A DNA stretch of 64,000 nucleotides from Xanthobacter autotrophicus (GCF_005871085.1 NZ_VAUP01000015.1:1-64000), one strand, 5' to 3'. Shown: positions 17,143 through 28,286, numbered from the stretch's first letter. Made by a program: numbers and translations. Notes: generated from the sequence alone by a model not told the origin.

Positions 17143-19137
17143 CTATGCGCCCCAAGCATCAATGATTTGGCGCAGAGGAAACGGAGCCCTTTCCTTCGAC
17201 CATTCGTGGTACGGCGCTGCCGTCTGGCTATAGGGGCCAGGCTCCGGTCGATCGAACTGAACCCGCGCCGGGATATGGAACGCGCTTCCGAAAACGATCG
17301 CCTCGCCCGACGACAAAATCGTCACCTGATCGAGCAAACGCCGCGCCTGCATCGGGATGATGCGTCGGAAATGGTCGATGTCGTCCGGGTTCTGCAGACG
17401 ATGGCTGATGAAGTTGGCACACTGGCTGATAATTGTCTGGCTGATCTCGCTCGGTCGCTGGCTGGCGATGATCAGTGAGAGGCCAAACTTCCGTCCCTCC
17501 TTGGCGATACGCTCATAGGCGAGACGTGCGAGGCGATGGCCGCGGTCTTCGTCCGATCGCGCCGGCCGCGCGTAGTTGTGCGCCTCCTCCAGGACGAGCA
17601 CCCAAGGATGCTTATAGCGTGATGCCGCCGGTAATCGTTCCCTTGCCTCAAGGAGTACGCGCCCGATGACGGCGCAAGCATAAGGGAGAATCTCGTTCCC
17701 CAACATGGATAAGTCGAGCACCGACACCTTAGGCCCGCCCGCATTGCCGAGACCAAAACGGGAAAACCACGATGCCAGATCTCGGATGCTGGTTTCGGCG
17801 TCTTCATAATTGAGAAACGAATGCCAGCGTTTATCGTCGAGGCGCGTCTTCAACCTCAGTTTCAACGTCGTGAGGTGTGCATCGACCCTTATGGTATCTT
17901 CCTTGGACACCGCTCGATTGATCAGGGATGGATCTGTCAACGTCGAACGGGAGATGCGCAACGGTGAATCGGCTGTCCGAGCGGCAGTCTCGGCGACATG
18001 GCTGCCGCCGATGATCTTTGCGCGGATTTCATCCTGGAGCTTTCGAGCCTCGGCTTCGATCTGAGCAGCATTCGCAAGGACCTCTTGATTGAAACCGGTG
18101 ATCGCTTTGTGCGATGCGAACAGAGTCTCAAATGAGGCTGTATCGATGTCGGAATTCGCCAGATAGCCTATAATCAGATCGCAATATGAACCAGCCGATT
18201 TCCGTTGTATCTTTTGGAGATCGGAAAGCAGCTTTTCGATCGAGCTTAAAGCACTCTGGAATGTATTAAGATTCGAAACCTCATCAGCATTCCCGCCCTT
18301 CGCGATCGCCCACCAGTCCTTCAGGACCGGCTCCTGCGTTTGTTCGGCAGCGCTCAACCAAGCGCAGATCTCTTCAGCATTGAGAAACCAGAGTGGAAGG
18401 CCGAATTCTTCACCGTTGAGGTAGATGCGATCGGGCAATCGTGTGACAGTCTTGCCTGTTGGGAATGCCTTTTCATACTCGCCATTAATGTCGAGGATAA
18501 AGACATGCGGCTCCTCGGCAGCACCATCGAGCGCCTTCATCGCCTTCTGGATCAGGCTGGAAACGGAAAAGGACTTGCCCGAGCCGGTGTTGCCGACGAT
18601 CGCCAGAGGGCGCGAAAACAGATCGTTGTAGGAGGCGCGCACGACATTGCGCGTCTGGCCCGTTGGAAACCCGATTTTCAGGTCGTAGTCGAAGTCCTTG
18701 TCATCATAGCCTTCTGGCCTATTGCGCCGCGGCGGAAGCTCGAACACAGCGCGCAGCACGGCCGGCGATCCGATTTCAGCAGGGGTATCGAGGGTTGGCA
18801 GAACGGATATGCCCGGGCTGAAGGAGGCGTCGTCATCAATGTTCTCGATCGTGCCCAGCAACTGCACGCTGGCGATCCGGCGTGGCTTCATCAACTCAAG
18901 GCTGAGGTCGTCGCCACTTGCAGGGTCGAAGCTCTCGCGCGCCTCGAGGTCGGTAATGATGCCGATGACGGTTTCGCCCGCCCCCAATGAAAATGTCAGG
19001 TAGGCGTTGATGGCGATCGCGACCTGGACGCCGTCAAGGGTCGCGCGAAGCGCCGAGCGGGTTTCGGGCAAAAGCTCGACTTTCACCCGAAACCCCTGAA
19101 CAGCGACGATGTGGCCGACAAGTCGAGGATTATCCAT
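17143..19137 (-). CDS. HerA-like ATPase of a SIR2-HerA defence system
   Basis: A 664-residue HerA/FtsK-type ATPase. An N-terminal beta-rich HAS-barrel-like region (VGHIVAVQGFRVKVELL, GETVIGIITDLE) precedes Walker A IVGNTGSGKS near residue 182, VFILDINGEYEKAF, a central helical insert, Walker B VLVLEEAHNY and SLIIASQRPSEISQTIISQC. Such ATPases form hexameric rings and, in SIR2-HerA (Nezha) antiphage systems, assemble with the SIR2 effector. I prefer the ATG at 19137, which has GGGGG seven bases upstream; a TTG at 19143 would overlap the sir2 stop by four bases. Base composition is lower in GC than the core genome to the right, consistent with transfer. Confidence 0.9.
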   Translation of the reverse strand: MDNPRLVGHIVAVQGFRVKVELLPETRSALRATLDGVQVAIAINAYLTFSLGAGETVIGIITDLEARESFDPASGDDLSLELMKPRRIASVQLLGTIENIDDDASFSPGISVLPTLDTPAEIGSPAVLRAVFELPPRRNRPEGYDDKDFDYDLKIGFPTGQTRNVVRASYNDLFSRPLAIVGNTGSGKSFSVSSLIQKAMKALDGAAEEPHVFILDINGEYEKAFPTGKTVTRLPDRIYLNGEEFGLPLWFLNAEEICAWLSAAEQTQEPVLKDWWAIAKGGNADEVSNLNTFQSALSSIEKLLSDLQKIQRKSAGSYCDLIIGYLANSDIDTASFETLFASHKAITGFNQEVLANAAQIEAEARKLQDEIRAKIIGGSHVAETAARTADSPLRISRSTLTDPSLINRAVSKEDTIRVDAHLTTLKLRLKTRLDDKRWHSFLNYEDAETSIRDLASWFSRFGLGNAGGPKVSVLDLSMLGNEILPYACAVIGRVLLEARERLPAASRYKHPWVLVLEEAHNYARPARSDEDRGHRLARLAYERIAKEGRKFGLSLIIASQRPSEISQTIISQCANFISHRLQNPDDIDHFRRIIPMQARRLLDQVTILSSGEAIVFGSAFHIPARVQFDRPEPGPYSQTAAPYHEWSKERAPFPLRQIIDAWGA

Positions 19138-20197
19138 GGTCAAGCCCCCGTATCAGGTTCGGCGGGCATTGCAGACGAGGCGATCTGCTTTTCAAAACGA
19201 CGCAGACGCAGGAAATCGTCGAGCCATTGGACGTCGGGCATCGCCGACCGCGCAAAATCATCAAAGGTCGCGTGCTTGAACGTGGCAGCCGCAAAGGCTG
19301 CGTCGGTCGGGCACAACACGAAAGCGCGCTTGCCAAGATCCTTGTACCGCCGGATGCGCTCGACGACCGGGCTCTCCGGATTGGGCTCCACCACCAGCAT
19401 AACCAGCGACGGGTTCATCAAGGCACTCTCGATGATTCGGCTGACATGATCATCGCCGAAGCCGTAGCCGAGGACGAGCAGGAACGTCTGAGGGATGCCG
19501 AGGCGCACTTGGAATGATCGGAAGAGATGCGCATACGGCATCGTCAGCGTCTGCGTGAACTTATTCGCGGTCGGCAGAATACCGACCGATGCGGTTCCCT
19601 CGGCAAGATCAACGAGTGCGGCTGCCTTCTCCTCCGGCTTCAAGTCCACATAGGCTCGGAACGGCGCGAGGTCGGGGTGCCGCGCCCGCATCTCGCCATC
19701 CTGCTCGAACCAGTGAATTGACCCATGCAGCTTGTAAAAATGCAGGAACTTGTCGAAGCGCCGGACTCGGCCTTCGGCGACTTCCCCCGGATAATAGACG
19801 TCAAGGCCGTAGACGGAGGGATCGAACCGCGCTGCGGCGCGGCCGGTGAACCCATCGAAATACTGGATGCCGAGCAACTCCAGCGCCTGCTCGAACAGGG
19901 TGTCGTAGTTCAACGTGAAAAGATGAGTTCGCCCGAGATTGCTATCTCGGGCGACGAGCTTGGAGAGAAATGCGAGCTGCGGCGGGGTCTCGCTTGTCGA
20001 CTTCGCCATGGCCTTATCGGGCAAGGACAGCGCGCATTCTGCGAAAATCGACATGCGCAGACGGTTTACGAACCACTGGAGATCGTCAAAGCTTGGTGCG
20101 GGCGTGCTCGGCCAGGTGACACCGGAGAATGGTGCGTCTTTCGACTGGCCAATGACCAAGGCGTTGGCGACGAAGGATAGCCAAGCTTCGAAACCTA

Positions 20198-21343
20198 GTG
20201 GATTGACCGAGACGGAAGAGTCCGTTGGTGGATTCCGTTTGGCGCCGGACTGTGCTTGTCTGGCGCATGCGCAACGGGATCACAATCATTCTCGGCGAGG
20301 CGGACCGGCGGCGGCTTGACGCCCTGGTCGCGGATCGCAACACCCCGCAGAAGCACGTCTGGCGCGCCCGGATCGTGCTCATGAGCGCCGACGGCGTCGG
20401 CACCCACGCCATCATGGCCGAGACCGGCACGGCGAAGACCACCGTCTGGCGCTGGCAGGCCCGCTTCATGGCGGAAGGCGTCGAAGGGTTGCTGCGCGAC
20501 AAGACGCGGCCCCCGGGCAAGGCTCCCGTGGCGCAGGACAGGGCCTCGGCCGTGGTCGCCATGACGCTGAAGCCGCCGCCCCATGAGGCCACCCACTGGA
20601 CCACGCGGGCCATGGCCAAGGTCGCGGGACTGGCGGTCTCCACGGTGCAGAAGATCTGGAAGGCCCATGGCCTGGCCCCGCATCGCTGGCGACAGTTCAA
20701 GCTTTCCAACGATCCCGCCTTTGCCGAGAAGCTGCACGATGTCGTCGGGCTCTATGTCAGCCCGCCGGCCCATGCCCTGGTGCTGAGCATCGACGAGAAA
20801 TCGCAGATCCAGGCGCTCGACCGCACCCAGCCCGGACTGCCGCTGAAGAAGGGCCGCGGCGCCACCCTGACCCACGACTACAAGCGCCACGGAACCACCA
20901 CGCTGTTCGCCGCACTCGATGTCCTCACCGGCGCGGTGTTCGGGCGGAACATGCAGCGCCACCGGCATCAGGAGTTCATCCGCTTCCTCAACGCCCTCGA
21001 GCGCGACATCCCGGCCGGCAGGCTGGTCCACGTCATCCTCGACAACTACGCCGCCCACAAGCACGAGAAGGTGCGGGCCTGGCTTGACCGCCATCCGCGC
21101 TGGACCTTCCACTTCACGCCGACGTCCAGTTCCTGGCTGAACGCGGTCGAGGGCTTCTTCGCCATCCTGACGCGCCGCCGGCTGCAGAATGGCGTCTTCC
21201 GGTCCGTCGTCGATCTCCAGGCCGCCATCAACCGCTTCATCGGCGAACACAACCAGACCCCAAAACCCTTCATCTGGCGCGCCGACCCCGAAGCTATCAT
21301 TGCCGCCAGGAACCGTGGGTTCCAAGCGTTGGAGTCAATCCAC
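20198..21343 (+). mobile_element. IS630 family element inserted in sir2
   Basis: A 1146-bp element with inverted ends GTGGATTGAC (20198-20207) and GTCAATCCAC (21334-21343), flanked by TA at 20196-20197 and 21344-21345, the target duplication of the IS630/Tc1 group. One transposase fills it. The perfect ends, intact transposase and absence of further decay in the split host gene point to a recent event. Confidence 0.92.
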
Positions 21344-21346
21344 TAG
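20267..21346 (+). CDS. IS630 family transposase
   Basis: A 359-residue DDE transposase. The N-terminal helix-turn-helix region (RRRLDALVADRNTPQKHVWR and GTAKTTVWRWQARF) is followed by the DDE core: VLSIDEKSQIQALDRTQ, then HVILDNYAAHKHEKVRAWL and SSWLNAVEGFFAILTRRRL. I chose the ATG at 20267; a TTG at 20225 is possible. The stop codon TAG is formed at the insertion junction, TA from the target duplication and G from the sir2 sequence. Product length is normal. Confidence 0.92.
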   Translation: MRNGITIILGEADRRRLDALVADRNTPQKHVWRARIVLMSADGVGTHAIMAETGTAKTTVWRWQARFMAEGVEGLLRDKTRPPGKAPVAQDRASAVVAMTLKPPPHEATHWTTRAMAKVAGLAVSTVQKIWKAHGLAPHRWRQFKLSNDPAFAEKLHDVVGLYVSPPAHALVLSIDEKSQIQALDRTQPGLPLKKGRGATLTHDYKRHGTTTLFAALDVLTGAVFGRNMQRHRHQEFIRFLNALERDIPAGRLVHVILDNYAAHKHEKVRAWLDRHPRWTFHFTPTSSSWLNAVEGFFAILTRRRLQNGVFRSVVDLQAAINRFIGEHNQTPKPFIWRADPEAIIAARNRGFQALESIH

Positions 21347-21675
21347 CGTCGGTTCATCGATAAAATTAGCCAGCCAGACGGCGTCCCTCCGCGCCTTGAT
21401 GATGGGGCCGATTGAGGCAGGCACATCCGGGAGGGCCTCGATCGTTTCGAAGACAGCGGTTTCAAGATTCGCCATGGTCTTCCCGCCGGCTGAAACCGAC
21501 GTACCGGAACCCGTCAAAACCACGAGGTTTTCCATGCGTAGCCATTCGGATATCAGAGCTTGGAGGCGAACCCGCCCCTGTTTCTGGTCAAGCCCAAGCA
21601 GAAGATCTCCAGCGTTGCCGTCTTCGGTCAGACCGATGAGCTGGTACTCGATGGGTACAGGCGGCGCTGCCGTCA

Positions 21676-22119
21676 TCATTCTCCCCCCTCCAGGCCGTCA
21701 CGCAACGGATTGATGATCTGGAGCCCGGCGAAGTCCTTCTCGTTGTCAGTCACCACCACGCATTCATTCGCACCGGCGACGGCGGCGATGATCATGTCGA
21801 GTCCGCTACGGGGACGACCCGCCACCTTGCCCTCCGCCATCAGCCGCGCCCAGATCAGGCCGGCCTTGGCGTCGAAGGATAAAATGCGGCCCGTGAACAG
21901 GGCCTGCGGCCCCTCCGGCCCGACAAACCAGGCGTCGAGCGCATCGCGTTTCTTGCCGCGGGGCTTTTCCAGAATGCCACGTCGAATTTCAGCGACGGTC
22001 AATGAAGCAATAAACAGGTCCTCGTCGCGCTGTGCTGCCATCCAAGCCAGCAACGCCGCCGACGGCTGCGGCTTGACGATATTGCTGATGATGTTGGTAT
22101 CGAGGAGATAGCGCGTCAC
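21676..22119 (-). CDS. vapC: VapC family toxin (PIN domain RNase)
   Basis: A 147-residue PIN domain protein. The acidic active-site residues are visible in YLLDTNIISN (first Asp), the conserved glutamate in TVAEIRRGIL, the aspartate in SGLDMIIAA and VVVTDNEKDF. Such toxins cleave RNA, often initiator tRNA or rRNA. It starts with GTG, overlapping the antitoxin stop by four bases, and its own stop overlaps the sir2 start by four bases. It is therefore translationally linked both to its antitoxin and to the defence operon downstream. Confidence 0.92.
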   Translation of the reverse strand: MTRYLLDTNIISNIVKPQPSAALLAWMAAQRDEDLFIASLTVAEIRRGILEKPRGKKRDALDAWFVGPEGPQALFTGRILSFDAKAGLIWARLMAEGKVAGRPRSGLDMIIAAVAGANECVVVTDNEKDFAGLQIINPLRDGLEGGE

Positions 22120-22418
22120 AGATCGACCTTACGCCCCTCTTCACGCGGGCGGGAAAGATCAAGCTCCGCGCCCACCAGCGGCGAGCGGCGTAAAGCGGTG
22201 AGGATGCCGCCGGGCTTGGGTGGTTCGCCAGCGACGACTGTCTTCACGGCCGCGCGAACCTGCTCCGCTTCCGGCCCTTCCTCAGCCAGACGACGGGCAA
22301 GAGCGCGTATCAGCTCGCGATCGGATTCGAGCGCCATGATCTCGAAGCGCGTGAAGCCGCGCTGCGTCAGACGGGCGCGGTAATTCTGGATCGCTCTCTT
22401 CTGTGCAGCATTGCCCAT
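22116..22418 (-). CDS. VapB-like antitoxin
   Basis: A 100-residue small protein directly upstream of vapC. The N-terminal part (AAQKRAIQNYRARLTQRGFT, then RFEIMALESDRELIRALARR) resembles the ribbon-helix-helix antitoxin class associated with PIN toxins; the basic C-terminal end RRSPLVGAELDLSRPREEGR fits the toxin-neutralising tail. The ATG at 22418 has a GGAGGG site; an upstream frame to 22472 covers the operator and is not expected to be translated. First gene of the five-gene operon, probably autoregulating it together with VapC. Confidence 0.85.
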   Translation of the reverse strand: MGNAAQKRAIQNYRARLTQRGFTRFEIMALESDRELIRALARRLAEEGPEAEQVRAAVKTVVAGEPPKPGGILTALRRSPLVGAELDLSRPREEGRKVDL

Positions 22419-22436
22419 GGCCACCCTCCATGCTAT

Positions 22437-22457
22437 ATCTGGATATATAGTCCAGAT
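22437..22457. promoter_or_regulatory. Palindromic operator of the vapBC-sir2-herA operon
   Basis: ATCTGGA at 22437-22443 and TCCAGAT at 22451-22457 form a perfect 7-bp inverted repeat around the AT-rich spacer TATATAG. It lies 19 bases upstream of the antitoxin start, in the position where VapB-VapC complexes bind. The TATA-rich centre may overlap the -10 box. Autoregulation is inferred. Confidence 0.6.
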
Positions 22458-22712
22458 TTGTTGTGCAGACAAGTGAGGACGCGATGGCGAAACGCGTTTC
22501 AGACAGGCTTGGCCAGAGAGCGGATCGCCGCGCCATCCGATGCCGGTATTTTCCGTCTGCTGTGATGCGCTTTTCTACGCCGGATGGCGCCAGAACCGGC
22601 AACAATATGCTGAATGCCGTCGAATACTCTCCGTTGATTTGCGTTGCTTATACTTCGATTCACAACAATCGTGAAGCCGATCAACTTGCAATCGCTATCG
22701 AACGGCGCAACG

Positions 22713-22898
22713 ATGGACCAGGACAAACGCCAGCAGCAAAGGAGCGCGCTTCGGCTCGTCGAGCCGGAACTGTCGCTCGTGCGCCGCGGCGACGGTCCCG
22801 ACCCGCGCCTGAGCGAGTTGGCTCGCCTGCTCGCCCGTCGTGCTGCGCGGGAGGTGTTCGAAGAGCAGATAAAGGAACGCAGCACGACGCGCTCCTGA
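22713..22898 (+). CDS. Small protein upstream of the serine recombinase
   Basis: A 61-residue basic, helical protein starting MDQDKRQQQRSALRLVEPEL and ending EEQIKERSTTRS. It ends 19 bases before the recombinase start and is probably cotranscribed with it. I recognise no domain. Small charged proteins in this position are common next to island recombinases of this type and might act as directionality factors, but nothing in the sequence shows that. No strong ribosome site is visible, so the start is uncertain. Confidence 0.5.
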   Translation: MDQDKRQQQRSALRLVEPELSLVRRGDGPDPRLSELARLLARRAAREVFEEQIKERSTTRS

Positions 22899-22917
22899 CA
22901 CCTCAGGAGAGTGCGCT

Positions 22918-24705
<1,788 letters not shown>

Positions 24706-24915
24706 TCAATTGTCGAGCCGGCGAACCGCCCGTCGACGAGGCGTATGTAGCAACCCTCGTTCCCGATTGAAAGGGCTGGCGCGGAAATAATGCCCACGAG
24801 CGTACCGCCCTGTGGACGACGAGTCATCCACCGGTCCGGCCGGTCCCGCGCCAGCCCTTGCCAGCCCTCGGAAAACGCCCAGGATGGGCGGTCAGCAAAA
24901 TGGGGGAGAGGGCCG

Positions 24916-25806
24916 ATGGGAAATTCCGACATGGATGCGCTGCGCGCGATCCTCGCGGCGAGCCCCCGGCCCCAGAGCCTCGCCGAGCGGCGGGCGCGGA
25001 TGGAAGAGGTCACCGCCATCGACCCCATCGATCCGGGCATCACGGTGACGCCTGTGGACGCCGGCGGCGTGCCGGGGGAATGGTCGCTGGCGCCGGGGGC
25101 GGATCAGGCACGGGTGCTGCTGTTCCTGCACGGCGGCGGCTACTCCTCCGGTTCGCTGAAGAGCCACCGCACCATGGTGACGGGGGCGGGCCGGGCGGCC
25201 GGCATCCGCACCCTCGCCGTCGCCTACCGCCTCGCGCCTGAGCATCCCTTTCCTGCCGCGCTGGACGATGCCGAGGCGGCCTATGGCTTCCTGCTGGCGC
25301 AGGGCTATGCGGCGCGCCACATAGCAGTCGGCGGCGACAGTGCGGGCGGCGGGCTGACACTGGCCCTGTTCCAGCGGCTGCGGGCCAAAGGCAGGCAGCA
25401 GCCGGCCTGCGGCTGGCTGGTCTCGCCCTGGGTGGATCTCCACATGACGGGAGCGAGCATCGACGCCAAGGATACGGTGGACCCGCTCATCCACCGGGCC
25501 TATCTCGAAATGCTGGCTGAGGCTTATCTTTCGGGCGGTGGAAGCCGGAGCGATCCCCTCGTCAGCCCGCTTCTTGCGGATCTTTCGGGCCTGCCGCCCA
25601 TCCTCATCCAGGTGGGATCGGCGGAGACCCTGCTGGATGATGCGGTGCGCATGGCCGGACGGCTCGGCGCCTGTGACGGGGAGGTGCGCCTCTCCATCTA
25701 TCCGCACATGATCCACGCCTGGCCCATCTGGTACCACCGCCTCGCCGACGGGCGCCGTGCGCTGGCCGAGGCTGGCGCCTTCCTGGGTGAAAGGCTCGGC
25801 GGCTGA
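24916..25806 (+). CDS. Alpha/beta hydrolase, hormone-sensitive-lipase type
   Basis: A 296-residue carboxylesterase-like enzyme. The HSL-type oxyanion motif FLHGGGYSSGS is near residue 75, the nucleophile elbow is VGGDSAGGG, and the late acidic and histidine residues are in SAETLLDDA and PHMIHAWPIW. No signal peptide, so cytoplasmic. The ATG at 24916 follows GGGGGAGAGG; longer upstream frames lack a site. First gene of the chromosome beyond the tRNA. The substrate is unknown; small acyl esters are usual for the family. Confidence 0.88.
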   Translation: MGNSDMDALRAILAASPRPQSLAERRARMEEVTAIDPIDPGITVTPVDAGGVPGEWSLAPGADQARVLLFLHGGGYSSGSLKSHRTMVTGAGRAAGIRTLAVAYRLAPEHPFPAALDDAEAAYGFLLAQGYAARHIAVGGDSAGGGLTLALFQRLRAKGRQQPACGWLVSPWVDLHMTGASIDAKDTVDPLIHRAYLEMLAEAYLSGGGSRSDPLVSPLLADLSGLPPILIQVGSAETLLDDAVRMAGRLGACDGEVRLSIYPHMIHAWPIWYHRLADGRRALAEAGAFLGERLGG

Positions 25807-25809
25807 GGC

Positions 25810-26706
25810 TCAGTCGCCCTCGCCCTCGGGCGGTACCGGCACCGGCGGCTCCGCGCTTGCGGACGGCGCCTTGCTTTTGGTCGCCTTGCGCGTCTTGTGG
25901 ATGGCCGCCTCGGCGATGCGGATGGTCTTGCGCGCGTCCCGGCCGGCGCGGCCTTCCTCCAGCGCGGTGACGGCGCCGTGCAGGGTGGCGAGGTCCTGAC
26001 GCGTCAGGCCCAGGCGATGGAAGATGTTGCGCAGGTTGCGGATGGTGGAGGGCGCCTTTTCCGGCGAGCGGAAAAAGCCGGACTGCTCCAATGCCCCCTC
26101 CAGATGATCGAAGAAAGCGAGGAGGTCGCCCTTGTCCGCCAGCGGCGAGCGGTCCGGCGGGGCGAAGGGCAGGGCGCCCCCGGTTTCCGCCTTGAACCAT
26201 TCATAGCCGGTCACCGCCACGCACATGGCGAGGTTTAGCGAGGCGAAGGCGGGGTTCACCGGCAGGGTTAGGATGGAATCGCACAGCGACACCTCCTCCG
26301 TATAGAGCCCGGTGCGCTCGCGGCCGAACACGAGGGCCACATCTTCCCCACCGGCAAGGCGGGAGCGGGCCTCCTGCGCCACCGCATCGGCGCCGAGCAC
26401 AGGCTTGGCCATGCCGCGCTCCCGCGCTGTGGCGGCGAAGGCATAGTTGACGCCCACAAGCGCCGAGCGCAGGTCGGGATAGAGCGTGGCCTCGGCGAGG
26501 ATGCGGTCGGCTCCGGCCGAGAAGATGCGGGCCGGCTCGCTGGGCCAGCCCTCACGCGGGTTCACGATGCGCAGGCGCGAAAGGCCGAAATTGCCCATGG
26601 CCCGCGCTGCCGAGCCGATGTTCTGGCCCAGCTGCGGCTCCACCAGGATCACCACCGGCCCGCCGGCCACCCATGGTTTTGTGCTGTCGGTCCCGGCACC
26701 CGGCAT
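25810..26706 (-). CDS. trmJ: tRNA (cytidine/uridine-2'-O-)-methyltransferase TrmJ
   Basis: A 298-residue SPOUT methyltransferase that 2'-O-methylates position 32 of tRNA anticodon loops. Visible family motifs are VILVEPQLGQNIGSAARAM, ALVFGRERTGLYTEE and LPVNPAFASLNLAMCVAVTG, the knotted SAM-binding part. The C-terminal extension of about 100 residues includes a lysine-rich end, IHKTRKATKSKAPSASAEPP. The ATG at 26706 follows GGGAGA. It converges with the hydrolase gene, with 3 bases between the stops. Confidence 0.9.
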   Translation of the reverse strand: MPGAGTDSTKPWVAGGPVVILVEPQLGQNIGSAARAMGNFGLSRLRIVNPREGWPSEPARIFSAGADRILAEATLYPDLRSALVGVNYAFAATARERGMAKPVLGADAVAQEARSRLAGGEDVALVFGRERTGLYTEEVSLCDSILTLPVNPAFASLNLAMCVAVTGYEWFKAETGGALPFAPPDRSPLADKGDLLAFFDHLEGALEQSGFFRSPEKAPSTIRNLRNIFHRLGLTRQDLATLHGAVTALEEGRAGRDARKTIRIAEAAIHKTRKATKSKAPSASAEPPVPVPPEGEGD

Positions 26707-27071
26707 GTCGTCTCCCGTTTCGCGCTGTTTTGCACAGGGCGGGCGGCCAAGTCGAGGGGTGATATCAATGGCGATGAGCTTGGCGCATCGGCCATTGGTC
26801 AAGCCCGCGCGGCGCTTGAGCCTACCCACTTGGCATCGGTCGAAGACCGAGGCCGATGGTAAAAGGTCGAGGGGTAAGGTCGAGAGGTAAGGCCGCGCGG
26901 TCTGCCACGGCGTGGGAAATCATCTCACACCAAAGCCGGGGTTTGCGGCTGTTGCACTGCGCCACGCCAGTGCTATAGCGGCGAAGTTGAAGGAGTTTCG
27001 GCGCGCGAGCGCCGGTCGCCCCTTCTCTGCTTTCCCTTTTGGCTCAAAGAGCAGTCCTGAAAGGCCGTCCC
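26707..27071. other. Divergent promoter region of trmJ and icd
   Basis: 365 bases between two divergent genes. No coding frame is convincing. A short tandem repetition of AAGGTCGAG-like units occurs near 26865-26890. Promoters of trmJ and icd must lie here but I cannot fix their boxes with confidence. Confidence 0.4.
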
Positions 27072-28286
27072 ATGGCGAAGATCAAGGTGGCAAATCCGGT
27101 CGTCGAGCTCGACGGCGACGAGATGACCCGGATCATCTGGCAGTACATCAAGGACAAGCTGATCCACCCCTATCTCGACATCGACCTGGAATATTACGAT
27201 CTGTCGGTCGAGAACCGGGACGCCACCAGCGACAAGGTCACGGTCGACGCGGCCAATGCCATCAAGAAGCATGGCGTGGGCGTGAAGTGCGCCACCATTA
27301 CTCCGGACGAGGCCCGCGTCGAGGAATTCAAGCTCAAGGAAATGTGGAAGTCGCCCAACGGCACCATCCGCAACATCCTGGGCGGCGTGATCTTCCGCGA
27401 GCCCATCATCTGCAAGAACGTGCCGCGCCTGGTGCCGGGCTGGACCCAGCCCATCGTGGTGGGCCGCCATGCCTTCGGCGACCAGTATCGCGCCACCGAT
27501 TTCAAGGTGCCGGGCAAGGGCACCCTGACCATCTCCTTCGTGGGCGAGGACGGCACCAAGATCGAGAAGGAAGTCTACAAGTTCCCGGGCGCCGGCGTGG
27601 CCATGGCCATGTACAATCTGGATGAGTCGATCCGCGAATTCGCCCGCGCCTCGCTCAACTACGGCCTGATCCGGAACTACCCGGTCTACCTCTCCACCAA
27701 GAACACCATCCTGAAGGCCTATGACGGGCGCTTCAAGGACATCTTCCAGGAAGTGTTCGACGCCGAGTTCAAGGACGAGTTCGCCAAGCGCGGCATCACC
27801 TACGAGCACCGCCTGATCGACGACATGGTGGCCTCGGCCCTCAAGTGGTCCGGCGGCTATGTGTGGGCCTGCAAAAACTACGACGGCGACGTGCAGTCCG
27901 ACATCGTGGCCCAGGGCTTCGGCTCGCTCGGCCTCATGACCTCCGTGCTGATGACGCCCGACGGCCTGACCGTGGAGGCCGAGGCCGCCCACGGCACCGT
28001 CACCCGTCACTATCGCGAGCACCAGAAGGGCAAGGAGACCTCCACCAACTCCATCGCCTCCATCTTCGCCTGGACCCGCGGCCTCACCCACCGCGCCAAG
28101 CTCGATGGCAACGACGAGCTGGCGAAGTTCGCCGCCACCCTTGAAAAGGTGTGCGTGGACACGGTTGAGTCCGGCTACATGACGAAGGACCTCGCGCTCC
28201 TCGTCGGAGCCGACCAGAAGTGGCTCTCCACCACCGGCTTCCTCGACAAGATCTCCGAGAACCTCACCAAGGCGATGGCTGCGTGA
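27072..28286 (+). CDS. icd: NADP-dependent isocitrate dehydrogenase
   Basis: A 404-residue TCA-cycle enzyme converting isocitrate to 2-oxoglutarate and CO2. It is the eukaryote-like homodimeric type common in alphaproteobacteria: [16 protein letters not shown] at the N-terminus, [12 protein letters not shown] (substrate-binding Ser and Asn), [13 protein letters not shown], the metal-binding region [20 protein letters not shown] and the NADP-binding [16 protein letters not shown]. Length matches the family. The ATG follows an AAAGGCCGTCC leader. A strong terminator follows. Confidence 0.97.
   Translation: MAKIKVANPVVELDGDEMTRIIWQYIKDKLIHPYLDIDLEYYDLSVENRDATSDKVTVDAANAIKKHGVGVKCATITPDEARVEEFKLKEMWKSPNGTIRNILGGVIFREPIICKNVPRLVPGWTQPIVVGRHAFGDQYRATDFKVPGKGTLTISFVGEDGTKIEKEVYKFPGAGVAMAMYNLDESIREFARASLNYGLIRNYPVYLSTKNTILKAYDGRFKDIFQEVFDAEFKDEFAKRGITYEHRLIDDMVASALKWSGGYVWACKNYDGDVQSDIVAQGFGSLGLMTSVLMTPDGLTVEAEAAHGTVTRHYREHQKGKETSTNSIASIFAWTRGLTHRAKLDGNDELAKFAATLEKVCVDTVESGYMTKDLALLVGADQKWLSTTGFLDKISENLTKAMAA

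Larger units (their letters stand above)
19140..21679 (-). pseudogene. SIR2 family effector gene, split by an IS630 element
   Basis: Two pieces of one gene. The 5' piece (21679-21346) encodes the start of a SIR2 domain with LVVLTGSGTSVSAGG, the NAD-binding glycine motif. The 3' piece (20195-19140) continues with LFTLNYDTLFEQ (NAD pocket Asn and Asp), YKLHGSIHW (catalytic His) and LVLGYGFGDDHVSRII. Removing the IS630 element and one TA copy joins EPTL to GFEAWLSFV in frame and gives 463 residues, a usual length for defence SIR2 proteins, which deplete NAD+ on infection. The start ATG overlaps the vapC stop by four bases. As it stands the gene is inactivated; a C-terminal fragment could start at the TTG at 20159. 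Confidence 0.88.
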
